A stretch of DNA of 64,000 bases from Jeotgalicoccus halotolerans (lineage in GTDB: Bacteria > Bacillota > Bacilli > Staphylococcales > Salinicoccaceae): NCBI RefSeq assembly GCF_003387165.1, contig NZ_QUMW01000012.1, positions 62,001-126,000 of the forward strand, in the 5' to 3' direction. The notes under the pieces are model-generated. The model was given only the letters and a program-made list of their open reading frames with translations. It was not told the origin of the DNA and did no database searches. Numbering within the stretch: position 1 is the first letter of the stretch; each line of letters begins with the position of its first letter. Shown here piece after piece: positions 55,247 to 63,758 of the stretch. A program made the translations under genes and the position numbers.

Positions 55247-56708
55247 AATATAAATAAATTTTGAAATGCACGCCTGATTCTGACGGTAAGACAGTAAACG
55301 AACCATTATGGAACTCTATCGCATCTTTAATAACAGAAAAACCGATGCCGTGATTTTCACTATTATTTTTAGAAGTTACACCATTCTTCATAAGGTTTTC
55401 TGCAGAACTGTGGTCCATACCTTTACCGTTATCTTTGTAGTGTATACAAACCCCATTGTTTTCATCGGTTAAATATATATCTATATCAGGATTAAGTTTA
55501 TTGTGATCCAGACTGTTTTCTATCAGGTTGATAAACATCCGTTCAATATACAGTTTGTTGCCGTAATAATGTTCATCGTCAAGGTCGGCAGAGATATTAA
55601 TTTTATCGTAACCGATAGTGCTGACTATTTCATTTAAAGCTCCTGTCAATGAGAACATATCTTTATCGATTTCCATTTGAGCAGTTTCCAGTTTAAAATT
55701 GCTGTTTAAACTGTCGATTAGATTTTCCATATACTTAGCCTTGTCAGAAATTAATAGAGTATACTTTTTCTGATCATCCGGGAAGTGCGGCATCACTTTC
55801 GCATAGCCGTAAATAGACGTTAACGGAGATTTAAGATCATGGGAAATTTGACTCATCCACCGGTTTCGATAGTAGTCAATCTGGTTCTGGTATAACCGGT
55901 CATTGAGCAGCTGCGTGTTCAGTGATTCAACAGCAGCATCAAGTTCCCTGTACATCTTTTGAGCTTTCCGGCGATTATGCAGAGAACTCGGTTTGTATAA
56001 CAGCCCTTTTGAAAGCTGAGTCAGCCAGTCAGCATAGAAGAATAAAGGGCGGCTGAGTTTACGTGTGAGTACTATAGCCATAATAATTGTCAAAGCAATT
56101 ACAATCAAGGGAATTAATATAAAAAGAATGCCGATTAATTTGAACAGCCTGATATCTTCATCGGTAAATTCATCTGTATATGCATAATCATGCTGAGTCA
56201 TACTTTCAAAAAAAAGGAGGCTGCCATTTTCGATATGATAATTATAACGGTTATAATTATGTGTATATAAACTGTCTATCAGACGGGATGTATCGATATC
56301 TTCTCTATTATTAATGTCAGGAGTATTATTTTCTCCTTCTTTAATCATAATAAGATGTTCGCCCTTTTTGTAAGGCAGTGCAATCACATTTGATAAATTA
56401 TCTAATATGGTGTCTTTCACATTGTAGTTTATATTTGGATAGAGAGTATCTGCGTCATCATTAACGAGATAAGCACTATACCCGTTTTCCTCCAGCCCTT
56501 CTTGAAAACTGTCACTGAAAGAGTAATGCCCGTTAGTTTCCTCGACAGCGTAAATTAAATCACCTGCTTCGAGTTTGTCGACTGAAGAAGAGAAAATTGA
56601 ATTGAAGGCCGTAAAAAAAATTATTAAACCCGCACAAATGACGAGAAAACTTAGAGCAACAAATAGAGATATGTACCTGATGAATATAAAAGCAAATCGT
56701 TTATTCAT
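55245..56708 (-). CDS. Sensor histidine kinase
   Basis: A 487-aa membrane kinase. Helix 1 is at about 10-32, an extracellular sensor domain of about 160 residues follows, then helix 2 (about 193-218), a HAMP-like linker, the HisKA domain with His290 in SQISHDLKSPLTSIYGYAKV, and the HATPase domain with N box NLIENSLDHNK, G1 DNGKGMD and G2 NHGIGFSVIKD. ATG 56708 is inside the response-regulator end (eight-base overlap) behind AGAGGTGG. The sensor domain resembles nothing I can name; the ligand is unknown. Confidence 0.88.
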   Translation of the reverse strand: MNKRFAFIFIRYISLFVALSFLVICAGLIIFFTAFNSIFSSSVDKLEAGDLIYAVEETNGHYSFSDSFQEGLEENGYSAYLVNDDADTLYPNINYNVKDTILDNLSNVIALPYKKGEHLIMIKEGENNTPDINNREDIDTSRLIDSLYTHNYNRYNYHIENGSLLFFESMTQHDYAYTDEFTDEDIRLFKLIGILFILIPLIVIALTIIMAIVLTRKLSRPLFFYADWLTQLSKGLLYKPSSLHNRRKAQKMYRELDAAVESLNTQLLNDRLYQNQIDYYRNRWMSQISHDLKSPLTSIYGYAKVMPHFPDDQKKYTLLISDKAKYMENLIDSLNSNFKLETAQMEIDKDMFSLTGALNEIVSTIGYDKINISADLDDEHYYGNKLYIERMFINLIENSLDHNKLNPDIDIYLTDENNGVCIHYKDNGKGMDHSSAENLMKNGVTSKNNSENHGIGFSVIKDAIEFHNGSFTVLPSESGVHFKIYLY

Positions 56709-57372
56709 TCTCGCCACCTCTGAAAATATATCCTTTGCCTCTGATTGTGCGGATGAAAGAAGGATTGTTGGGATCAGCCTCAATTTTCTTGCGCAGCATT
56801 CGTATATGAACCATCAAAGTGTTGTCATCGACGAAAACGTCATATCCCCAAACTGCGGTGTACAGCTGATCTTTTGTCAGTATCTGGTTATTATGAGATG
56901 CAAAACAAAGAAGGAGATCATATTCTCTCGCAGTTAAACGGACCGGATTACCATTTTTATACACCTCTGCTGTGAATCTGTTAATTGATAAAGTACCGAA
57001 CTTCAATACAGGGACGGGATCAATATGAGCTTTTACACGGTAGGCGAGTTCAATCGGGTCAAACGGTTTTTTGATATAATCAATGGCTCCTTGTTCAAAT
57101 CCCTTATATACATCCGATTCTGTATCTTTGGCTGTAACAATTAATACTTTTGTAATTGCTAAGTTCATGTATTTTAAAAGCTGATAGCCATTTTCTGATT
57201 TTAAATTTAAATCCAGGAGAACAACTTGAAAATCATTCTTTAAGAGCAGATTCTTCGCATCATCTATATTATCCGCCATGTAAATATTGCCGATGTTTTG
57301 CGTCGATAAGCTCAGTTTAATTAGTTCCTGAATATCTTTATCGTCTTCTATTACGAGTATTCTTCCGGACAT
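56701..57372 (-). CDS. OmpR-family response regulator
   Basis: A 223-aa regulator. The receiver has acidic EDD near residue 10, phospho-acceptor Asp54 in VVLLDLNLKSENGY, Thr in IVTAKD and Lys in IKKPFDP; the C-terminal winged helix has LTAREYDLLLCFASHNNQILTKDQLYTAVWG and RMLRKKIEADPNNPSFIRTIRGKGYIF. ATG 57372 is behind GAGGTGAT. It is cotranscribed with the kinase and divergent from the DUF418 gene; the tandem NTTAA repeats between them are a probable binding site. Confidence 0.9.
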   Translation of the reverse strand: MSGRILVIEDDKDIQELIKLSLSTQNIGNIYMADNIDDAKNLLLKNDFQVVLLDLNLKSENGYQLLKYMNLAITKVLIVTAKDTESDVYKGFEQGAIDYIKKPFDPIELAYRVKAHIDPVPVLKFGTLSINRFTAEVYKNGNPVRLTAREYDLLLCFASHNNQILTKDQLYTAVWGYDVFVDDNTLMVHIRMLRKKIEADPNNPSFIRTIRGKGYIFRGGENE

Positions 57373-57434
57373 ATATATCACCTCATTATAATTGTAGGGG
57401 CAACCAGTAAAAATAACTATAGAAATTGTCCAGA

Positions 57435-57472
57435 TTTAAGAAAGATTTAAGCTGCAGTTAAAGTTCAATTAA
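57435..57472 (+). promoter_or_regulatory. Four NTTAA pentamers with six-base spacing: likely response-regulator site
   Basis: TTTAA (57435), TTTAA (57446), GTTAA (57457) and ATTAA (57468) are each separated by exactly six bases, an 11-bp period. This is the geometry of the SaeR consensus GTTAA-N6-GTTAA. The array ends about 12 bases upstream of a TATAAT (57484-57489), overlapping where a -35 should be, and no good -35 is present. Confidence 0.6.
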
Positions 57473-57507
57473 AGGGAGATGATTATAATTAGAATGAGGT
57501 GAAAATT

Positions 57508-58725
57508 ATGAAAAGAATAGAAAGTGCTGATGCTGTCAGAGGCTTCAGTTTACTGGGGATATTTATGGCAAACCTGCTGATATTTCAATTTGGTTTGTCT
57601 GGTAAAGATCATATGGAATACTATGATTTAAATGGAATAAATGAATTTATCTTTAAAACAGTTAAAGTAATATTTGAAGGAAGTTTCCTGCCGATATTTG
57701 CAGTTTTATTTGGTTTTTCAATGGATAAACTATTTCAGTCTATGAAAAATAAAGAAATGAAATGGAAAAGGTTTAAGCTGCTGTGCCGCGCTGGCGGAAT
57801 TATTATACTCGGTCTCCTTCACAGTTATTTTATATGGGAAGGGGATATTCTTCTTGCGTACGGAATCGCTATGATTATTTTCATACCGTTTATCAGCTTG
57901 CCAAAATGGTTCTTTAGAATAGTGACTATCCTGCTTGCTGCAGGTCTTATCTTAATAACTGCAGCATCATTTTTCCTGCCGGCAGAACCGGTGGAAAATA
58001 CCGGACCTGCTGTCAGTGCGGAAGATGAACAGGAGTATATGTCGTCATTAACTGAAGTTTACAGCAGCGGAAACTACGGAGAAATTCTGGATGCGAGACA
58101 GAGTCTTGAAGATCCGTTTTTCATTGAAAAAATGGAAGCTATGGACGGTGCCGGAGTACTGGTTGTATTATTAGGAATGTTAATGCCGGCAATGTTTTAC
58201 GCAGTAGGTGTATATTTATCGAAAGCAGGATGGTTCAGTAAAAATGCAAATCATTTCTGGAGCTCGAAAATTTTTATTTACTTAATACCGGTAAGTATTA
58301 TTTTAAAATCATCAATTCACTGGATGGAGAATGAAGAAATCGCCTATTCACTTAATTTTATGTTCGCTCTTGTACTCTCATTTGGTCTGATGAGTTTAAT
58401 AAAATATATCTATCAGTTCCATGAGAACAGCAAGGTAATAACGGGCTTGAAAAGCATGGGGAAATTGTCTCTTACAATGTATATTATGCAGAGTTTAATA
58501 GGAACAACTATATTCTACGGCTATGGATTTGGAATGTTCGGATCAGATATGTTTGCGTTGAGCGCAGTGATTTTTATCGTCTTTTATATACTGCAGATGA
58601 TTTTGGCAGTCTGGTATTTAAAACACTTCACATACGGTCCGCTTGAATATTTACTCAGGACAGTGACATATATGAATTTCCGGAAGAAAAAGTGGAGCCG
58701 GGATATGAAGAGTTCAGAAGAGTAA
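57508..58725 (+). CDS. DUF418 domain membrane protein
   Basis: A 405-aa protein with about nine or ten helices. It opens RIESADAVRGFSLLGIFMANLLIFQ, and the C-terminal DUF418 core includes SMGKLSLTMYIMQSLIGTTIFYGYGFG and YLKHFTYGPLEYLLRTVTYMNF, which are diagnostic. The family is distantly related to membrane acyltransferases; no reaction is known. ATG 57508 is seven bases after GAGGTGA. Its promoter region carries the four-pentamer array, so it is the likely target of the adjacent two-component system. Confidence 0.85.
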   Translation: MKRIESADAVRGFSLLGIFMANLLIFQFGLSGKDHMEYYDLNGINEFIFKTVKVIFEGSFLPIFAVLFGFSMDKLFQSMKNKEMKWKRFKLLCRAGGIIILGLLHSYFIWEGDILLAYGIAMIIFIPFISLPKWFFRIVTILLAAGLILITAASFFLPAEPVENTGPAVSAEDEQEYMSSLTEVYSSGNYGEILDARQSLEDPFFIEKMEAMDGAGVLVVLLGMLMPAMFYAVGVYLSKAGWFSKNANHFWSSKIFIYLIPVSIILKSSIHWMENEEIAYSLNFMFALVLSFGLMSLIKYIYQFHENSKVITGLKSMGKLSLTMYIMQSLIGTTIFYGYGFGMFGSDMFALSAVIFIVFYILQMILAVWYLKHFTYGPLEYLLRTVTYMNFRKKKWSRDMKSSEE

Positions 58726-58995
58726 TCGAATTGACCGAGATACTGAAAAGAGCATGTAAATTTTCAATACTGTCTGTAATTATAACGATTGCTGCAGCTG
58801 GAATAGCATTTATTATCAATCCGGATATACATGGAATAATGAGCAATTTAAATGATCGGACTCCTGAATTGAAGAAGGAATGAATAAAGTATAACAACAG
58901 TTAAAACTTATATTCTTTTAGTATTACCAATAATAATAACAGCTGCATTGTTGGAAACATATATTGCGGATGTTATTTATAAAATACTTCAATAA
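58692..58995 (+). pseudogene. Possible remnant of a SpoIIM-like membrane protein gene
   Basis: A GTG-started reading frame (58692-58883, 63 aa, overlapping the end of the DUF418 gene) holds one helix (FSILSVIITIAAAGIAFII). In another frame, without a start, 58888-58995 encodes a second helix ending PIIITAALLETYIADVIYKIL. Helix 1 followed by a terminal E-x-YI segment recalls the two ends of SpoIIM/DUF95 proteins with the middle missing. The identification is tentative; a genuine small 63-aa protein is the alternative. Confidence 0.3.
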
Positions 58996-58998
58996 CAG

Positions 58999-59041
58999 AA
59001 ATGCACCTTCTCTTATATTCAATTAAGTGTAGGTGCATTTT
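58999..59041 (+). terminator. Hairpin downstream of the DUF418 region
   Basis: Stem AAATGCACCT/AGGTGCATTT with a long loop containing a short CTTA/TAAG stem; the T-run is T4, so termination is moderate. Confidence 0.6.
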
Positions 59042-59358
59042 ATGTTGGCGGTTTACAACAGAAGTTCGGTGTTGTGAACCAAGCGTGCTGGAATGACAAC
59101 AGGGAACTGGAAGTGCATGCGAAGCAGTAAATTTAAATATAAGAGCGATTTTGTATGCATGTCCCGTCACTGTGACTTCCGACAGCATGTCGTTGTCATG
59201 AACCGGATAAACCGGAAATGGAATGCGCCTGAGTCTATGAGAATATACAAAAAAATCGGTTCCACAACACAGAAATTTCACACTTTTTACGGGTTTTATG
59301 CTACTATTTATTTACTTATTACTTTATTTACGAAGTAATATAAAAAGGATGATAATCT
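59042..59358. other. Gap without a recognised gene, rich in inverted repeats
   Basis: Between the hairpin at 58999-59041 and pcp no ORF on either strand has both a ribosome binding site and a recognisable product. The first half is more GC-rich than usual gaps here and holds several short inverted repeats: GGTTTACAACA/TGTTGTGAACC (11 bp), GTCACTGTGAC, and CCGG-ATAAA-CCGG. The last 80 bases are AT-rich and presumably carry the pcp promoter. Confidence 0.4.
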
Positions 59359-59964
59359 ATGAAAAAGTTACTGTTAACGGGCTATGAACCATTTCTAAAA
59401 TTTAAAACAAATCCGACCCAGGCTGCCGTCGAAAGTCTCGAAGGTAAAATCATCGGAGATTATAAAATTATCGGCAGGGTTTACCCTGTAGCGTTTAAGG
59501 AAATCAACTCGTTAATCGAACGAGATATCGAGGCTGTCGAGCCTGACGCGGTGGTTTCTTTAGGTCTCGCAAGCGGTATTTCAAGTGTTCATCTTGAACG
59601 CATTGCGATTAATACAATTGACGGACGTGAAGATAATACTGGTTTTAAACCGAATGGCGAAAAAATTTATGAAAATGGCGCCGACGGCTTGTTTTCAAAA
59701 TTGCCGTTAAAGCAGCTTGAAACTGCGTTATTGAACGAAAATATCCCTGTAAATATTTCGAATTCAGCAGGCACGTATTTGTGCAACAATTTAATGTACA
59801 GCGAGCTGTATTATCTGCAGCATAAGAAGCTGGATATTCCGGCAGGTTTTGTGCACGTGCCGCCGAGTCATGAAATTGGTATCGCACAGCGTGTGCCGAG
59901 CTGGCCTCAGGAAGATATTACCCGCGCAGTTCATATTATTATTGAAAACCTGCAGTCAAATTAG
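59359..59964 (+). CDS. pcp: Pyrrolidone-carboxylate peptidase (pyroglutamyl peptidase I)
   Basis: A 201-aa cysteine peptidase that removes N-terminal 5-oxoproline from peptides. The catalytic triad is Glu80 (LERIAIN), Cys142 (AGTYLCNN) and His166 (GFVHVPP); LLTGYEPFLKFKTNPT is the canonical start. AAAGGATGA precedes ATG 59359. Its product, free 5-oxoproline, is the substrate of the pxp cluster at 36-42 kb. nagB follows after nine bases, so the two are co-transcribed. Confidence 0.93.
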   Translation: MKKLLLTGYEPFLKFKTNPTQAAVESLEGKIIGDYKIIGRVYPVAFKEINSLIERDIEAVEPDAVVSLGLASGISSVHLERIAINTIDGREDNTGFKPNGEKIYENGADGLFSKLPLKQLETALLNENIPVNISNSAGTYLCNNLMYSELYYLQHKKLDIPAGFVHVPPSHEIGIAQRVPSWPQEDITRAVHIIIENLQSN

Positions 59965-59973
59965 GAGGACATT

Positions 59974-60693
59974 ATGGAGTTAGTAAAAGTTAGCACTTAT
60001 GAAGAAATGAGCAAGAAAGCATCTGATATTTTATTTGATGTTATCAAAGAAAATGAAAAACCTGTCATTGGCCTCGCAACTGGTTCAACACCTGAAGGCA
60101 CTTATATGGAACTGATTAAAAAGTTAAATGGCAGCGACGTTGATCAGAACAATATTACTACTTTTAATCTGGATGAATACGTAGGACTCGATAAAGACCA
60201 CGAGCAGAGTTATTCATATTATATGCATGAAAATTTCTTTAATCATGTTTCGATTCCAAAAGAAAATATTCATTTATTAAACGGCAAAGCTGAGAATGCT
60301 GAAACAGAAGTTGAAGCCTATGAACAGGCAATCGATGAAGCGGGTCTTGATGTACAGCTCCTTGGTATCGGACGCAATGGACATATTGCATTTAACGAAC
60401 CGGGTACATCTTTTGACTCCCTGACGCATGTTGTTGATTTAACACCGGAGACTGTTGAGGATAACTCGCGTTTCTTCGACAATCTTGGAGACGTGCCATC
60501 TAAGGCTTTTACCATGGGCTTGAATTCAATTATGAAAGCTAAAAAAATTGTTATACTTATTTATGGTGAAAATAAAAAAGAAGCGCTGAATGCATTATTA
60601 AGCGGCGAAGTAACTGAAAATAACCCGGCTTCTATTTTAAATAATCATGAGGATGTAACCATCATTGCAGATGCTGCTGCGATTGGTGAATAA
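59974..60693 (+). CDS. nagB: Glucosamine-6-phosphate deaminase
   Basis: Converts glucosamine-6-phosphate to fructose-6-phosphate and ammonia in amino-sugar catabolism. The 239-aa protein is the short Firmicutes form. GLATGSTPEGTYMEL binds phosphate, and FNLDEYVGL and LLGIGRNGHIAFNEPG carry the catalytic acids. AGGAGG precedes ATG 59974. nagA is not adjacent. A hairpin that also holds the next gene's ribosome site follows the stop. Confidence 0.93.
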   Translation: MELVKVSTYEEMSKKASDILFDVIKENEKPVIGLATGSTPEGTYMELIKKLNGSDVDQNNITTFNLDEYVGLDKDHEQSYSYYMHENFFNHVSIPKENIHLLNGKAENAETEVEAYEQAIDEAGLDVQLLGIGRNGHIAFNEPGTSFDSLTHVVDLTPETVEDNSRFFDNLGDVPSKAFTMGLNSIMKAKKIVILIYGENKKEALNALLSGEVTENNPASILNNHEDVTIIADAAAIGE

Positions 60694-60709
60694 ATTTAAA
60701 TTGTGAGAT

Positions 60710-60745
60710 AATACTTCTAATACATATGTGTTAGGAGTATTTTTT
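60710..60745 (+). terminator. nagB terminator that contains the next gene's ribosome binding site
   Basis: A 13-bp stem AATACTTCTAATA/TGTTAGGAGTATT (two G-U pairs) with loop CATATG is followed by T6 and at once by ATG 60746. The 3' arm includes AGGAG, the only ribosome site of the downstream gene. Confidence 0.7.
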
Positions 60746-60925
60746 ATGAATGAACATAAACAGAAAATGATATATACAGCTGCCATGCTGGTCATATTTT
60801 TAATTATCGCGAATACGATGGTCGAAGTGAACTGGTTTCTGCAGCTTGTGGCGGTAATTTTTGCAGGCTATTACATTCTCTACAGTCTAAAAGCGCTTCG
60901 GGCAGAAGAGAAAGAGAAGCAATAA
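60746..60925 (+). CDS. 59-aa membrane protein, unknown
   Basis: Two hydrophobic helices (about 8-26 and 30-48) are followed by a charged tail ALRAEEKEKQ. AGGAG is eight bases before ATG 60746 but lies within the terminator stem of nagB. An own terminator follows at 60929. No family recognised. Confidence 0.65.
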   Translation: MNEHKQKMIYTAAMLVIFLIIANTMVEVNWFLQLVAVIFAGYYILYSLKALRAEEKEKQ

Positions 60926-60928
60926 AAT

Positions 60929-60967
60929 AAAGGCACTGAATTCTAAAATTAGATTTCAGTGCCTTTT
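60929..60967. terminator. Bidirectional terminator between the 59-aa gene and DUF6176 gene
   Basis: Stem AAGGCACTGAA/TTCAGTGCCTT with A and T flanks, between convergent genes. Confidence 0.8.
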
Positions 60968-60992
60968 ATACGTTTTCGGCTGTATTCATATA

Positions 60993-61355
60993 TTAAACTT
61001 CTTCCGCAGCTTCTTCGATTTGTTTTTTAATTCGCTGAGGAATCATCACAACTTCTGTTCTTAAGTTTTTTGGACGGTATGTTCTGTCGATACATTTACT
61101 AAAGAATTCAAGATGTTTTCTATCGATGCATCTTTCAGTTTCCGAGTTAGAGTCACCGTCATCTGCCTGAATAGAATACCAGTAAAGATAATCGTAAGCA
61201 CCCATAGTGTCTCTCATAATTGTTTCCACAAACATTTTCTCGCCGTCAAGTGTAAGAAGGGCATCGTTCATATGTTCATTTAAAAATTCCATCCATTGAT
61301 CGACCAGTTCTTCTTTACCTTTTTTCACCCTAAATCTTGTTAATTCTACTTGCAT
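60993..61355 (-). CDS. DUF6176 family protein
   Basis: A 120-aa soluble protein; LTRFRVKKGKEELVDQWMEFLNEH, LTLDGEKMFVETIMRD, YDYLYWYSIQ and DRKHLEFFSKCIDRTY match what I recall of the DUF6176 family, a dimeric alpha/beta-barrel-like group with no known reaction. AAAGGAG precedes ATG 61355. Monocistronic. Confidence 0.7.
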   Translation of the reverse strand: MQVELTRFRVKKGKEELVDQWMEFLNEHMNDALLTLDGEKMFVETIMRDTMGAYDYLYWYSIQADDGDSNSETERCIDRKHLEFFSKCIDRTYRPKNLRTEVVMIPQRIKKQIEEAAEEV

Positions 61356-61519
61356 ATTCAGGACTCCTTTGTTTTTCGTCTACATCATGATACAACATTA
61401 AAATGCTTTGTCAATGAGTATTTGAAACTTTTTTTGGATGTGAAATTTATGCATATTTTAAAAATAAAAAGAAATTTACTTTTAAAGAATATATTGCACA
61501 ATAATACATAATAAATTAA

Positions 61520-61554
61520 GACCTCCCTTTCATCTTTTCGATGAAAGGGAGGTC
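61520..61554 (-). terminator. Hairpin after the NatAB-like genes
   Basis: A 14-bp perfect stem GACCTCCCTTTCAT/ATGAAAGGGAGGTC with a seven-base loop; the following bases TTAATTTATT form only a weak T-run. Confidence 0.65.
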
Positions 61555-61564
61555 AATGCAATGC

Positions 61565-62767
61565 TTATTTTTTAATTCTTTTAATGTTTTTGATAATGCC
61601 GCTTTCTGTCGACAAGACACTTCTTTTATAGACGAAGCCTGCGAGAGACAGTGCGATAATTATCGTAATTATCATAATTAGAATACCAATTATCATCGGC
61701 ATATGTCCTGTATCATTAACGAGCAGGCGGAGCGGCATAACGAAGGGTGTAAAGAATGGGAAGTAGCTTGTAATTGTTACTGCAATGTTATCTGCAAACG
61801 ACATGGCCCCGAGTGCGATAAAGTATCCGATCATGCTGAGGAAGGTTACCGGCATCAATCCCTGCTGGAGATCCTCCATCCGGTTAATAAATGAACCAAG
61901 CATAGCTGCAACTGACAGGTAAAGAATCAGTCCGAGAATAACAAAGATAATACAGTAAACTACAATTTTTAAAGTCTGATCATTCGTCTCGAGTCCGAAC
62001 TGGTCGAGAAGGGCGGATGTATCAGAAAAGTAAAATGCAATCAGGCCGCCGCCTGTAATCAGGCCGACCTGGATAACACTGACAGAAATCATAGCGAGTA
62101 CTTTTGCCATTAAATGCTGTGTCGGGCGGATGCTCGATACAATCATCTCTATGACACGCGAAGATTTTTCATTCGCAATTTCTGTCGCAATCTGGCTTGC
62201 GTAGTTCAGAATGATAATAAACATCAGGATAACCGAGAAGTAGAAAATAATCATATTCAGGATGTTTGTCTCATCTGAATCAGCTGCCTCGAAATTGCCT
62301 GATTCATTATCTGACGCCACTAAAAATTCGACCGGTACTTCTTCATACATCCGGGAAATTTCCTCTTCCGAGAGCTCGAGTGTCTGAAGTACATAAGCAC
62401 GGTTTGTTTCATTTAAAGCAAGCTTAATACTTTCTTCCTGGGATGATGAGATTTCTTCATTCATCCGGAGCTCGGCTTCCAGCGGATCGGTATTTACAAT
62501 GTCGAGTACTGCATCGCCATCTTCGCCGGCGATTTCAATCGTTTCATCGTAAGACTGGAGTGTCGGTTCGAATACCGATAGGAATGTTTCATCCGCCTCA
62601 ACTTCGAGTCTTAATTCTTCATCATCCGAATCAAACAGTCCAATAATTTTATCCAGGTTAAAAGCGATAAACATCCCCGCTATAATAATCAGTGTTGTGA
62701 TTAAAAACGATTTGGCTTTAAGTTTTGAAAAGAAAGTAAGGTTAAATGTCGTCATAAATTTATTCAT
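61565..62767 (-). CDS. natB: ABC-2 type permease (NatB-like)
   Basis: A 400-aa permease with one N-terminal helix (about 20-38), an extracellular acidic domain of about 135 residues, and five or six C-terminal helices, the ABC2_membrane_3 layout. The block EIANEKSSRVIEMIVSSIRPTQHLMAKVLA is diagnostic for NatB-type exporters. The start ATG 62767 overlaps the ATPase gene end by eight bases. Bacillus NatAB exports sodium; whether this one does is inference. Confidence 0.8.
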   Translation of the reverse strand: MNKFMTTFNLTFFSKLKAKSFLITTLIIIAGMFIAFNLDKIIGLFDSDDEELRLEVEADETFLSVFEPTLQSYDETIEIAGEDGDAVLDIVNTDPLEAELRMNEEISSSQEESIKLALNETNRAYVLQTLELSEEEISRMYEEVPVEFLVASDNESGNFEAADSDETNILNMIIFYFSVILMFIIILNYASQIATEIANEKSSRVIEMIVSSIRPTQHLMAKVLAMISVSVIQVGLITGGGLIAFYFSDTSALLDQFGLETNDQTLKIVVYCIIFVILGLILYLSVAAMLGSFINRMEDLQQGLMPVTFLSMIGYFIALGAMSFADNIAVTITSYFPFFTPFVMPLRLLVNDTGHMPMIIGILIMIITIIIALSLAGFVYKRSVLSTESGIIKNIKRIKK

Positions 62768-63659
62768 AGTCACGGCCTACTTTCGCTATAAAGATATCAT
62801 TTAAAGAAGGTTCGTTGACCTGGAATCTTTTAAAGAAACCAATATCGGTAATCCGGTTATAAATATCCTCGGCATATTTTTCATCTGCAATTTTTATTAC
62901 CGATTTATTTCTTATCTGTTTCATCTCAAGTACACCAGGTATATCTTTGATAAAGGCAATATCATGTTCGCCTTCAATAATGATTTCCTTCTGCCCGAAG
63001 TCTTGTTTAATCTGGTCGATATTGCCGCTGACAATCTGTTTGCCGCGGTCGAGGATACATAATTCTTCGCACAGTTCTTCAACATGCTCCATGCGGTGAG
63101 TACTGAAAATAATAGTGGAACCCTGTGCATTTAAATCTTTTACCGCGTCTTTCAGTATCTCAACATTAATTGGATCGAGACCGCTGAAAGGCTCATCCAG
63201 AATGATTAATTCGGGGTTATGTATTATAGAAGCAATCAGCTGGATTTTCTGCTGGTTCCCTTTGGACAGTTTTTCGATTTTTTTAAACTTATTTTCTGTT
63301 ACTTTAAAGCGTTCGAGCCAGTAATCCAAAGCTTTATCCGCATCTTTTTTTGACATGCCTTTTAATTCGGCTAAATACAGTACCTGTTCAGATACTTTTA
63401 ACTTGGGATGCAGCCCGCGTTCTTCAGGCAGGTAGCCGATTTGATTTGTCATATGATAGCCGATGCTCTTGCCGTTATATAGAATTGAACCGGATGTGGG
63501 TGTGAGCAGCTGGAGAATCATGCGGAAGGTCGTCGTTTTTCCAGCACCGTTTCCGCCGAGAAAACCGTACATGCTTCCTGCAGGAACTTTAATGTTAATC
63601 GAATCCACAGCAGTCTGTTCTCCGAACACTTTTGTAAGATCGGTCATTTCCAAAGCCAT
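62760..63659 (-). CDS. natA: ABC transporter ATP-binding protein (NatA-like)
   Basis: A 299-aa ATPase partner of the permease. Walker A GGNGAGKTTTF, signature LSKGNQQKIQLIASI and Walker B LIILDEPFSGLDPIN are clear, and an additional C-terminal domain of about 80 residues follows as in NatA-type exporters. GGGGGAG precedes ATG 63659. Divergent from the exporter gene at the window end. Confidence 0.84.
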   Translation of the reverse strand: MALEMTDLTKVFGEQTAVDSINIKVPAGSMYGFLGGNGAGKTTTFRMILQLLTPTSGSILYNGKSIGYHMTNQIGYLPEERGLHPKLKVSEQVLYLAELKGMSKKDADKALDYWLERFKVTENKFKKIEKLSKGNQQKIQLIASIIHNPELIILDEPFSGLDPINVEILKDAVKDLNAQGSTIIFSTHRMEHVEELCEELCILDRGKQIVSGNIDQIKQDFGQKEIIIEGEHDIAFIKDIPGVLEMKQIRNKSVIKIADEKYAEDIYNRITDIGFFKRFQVNEPSLNDIFIAKVGRDYE

Positions 63660-63758
63660 AATACTCCCCCTTTAATTTGTTAAAGTAAGTTTACCATAAT
63701 GCTTAAACAGAAAAAAATCGTTATAATATAAAAGTGCAATTATGAAAGGAGCCGCAAC

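Noticed and set aside
58973-59281. Minus-strand ORF of about 102 codons upstream of pcp, with a fleeting resemblance to the start of QueD-type proteins
   Set aside because: The metal-binding HGH pattern is missing, there is no good ribosome site, and it runs through the hairpin at 58999-59041.
59093-59338. Plus-strand ORF of about 80 codons upstream of pcp
   Set aside because: No ribosome binding site, odd Cys/His/Met-rich composition, and it extends into the AT-rich promoter region of pcp.
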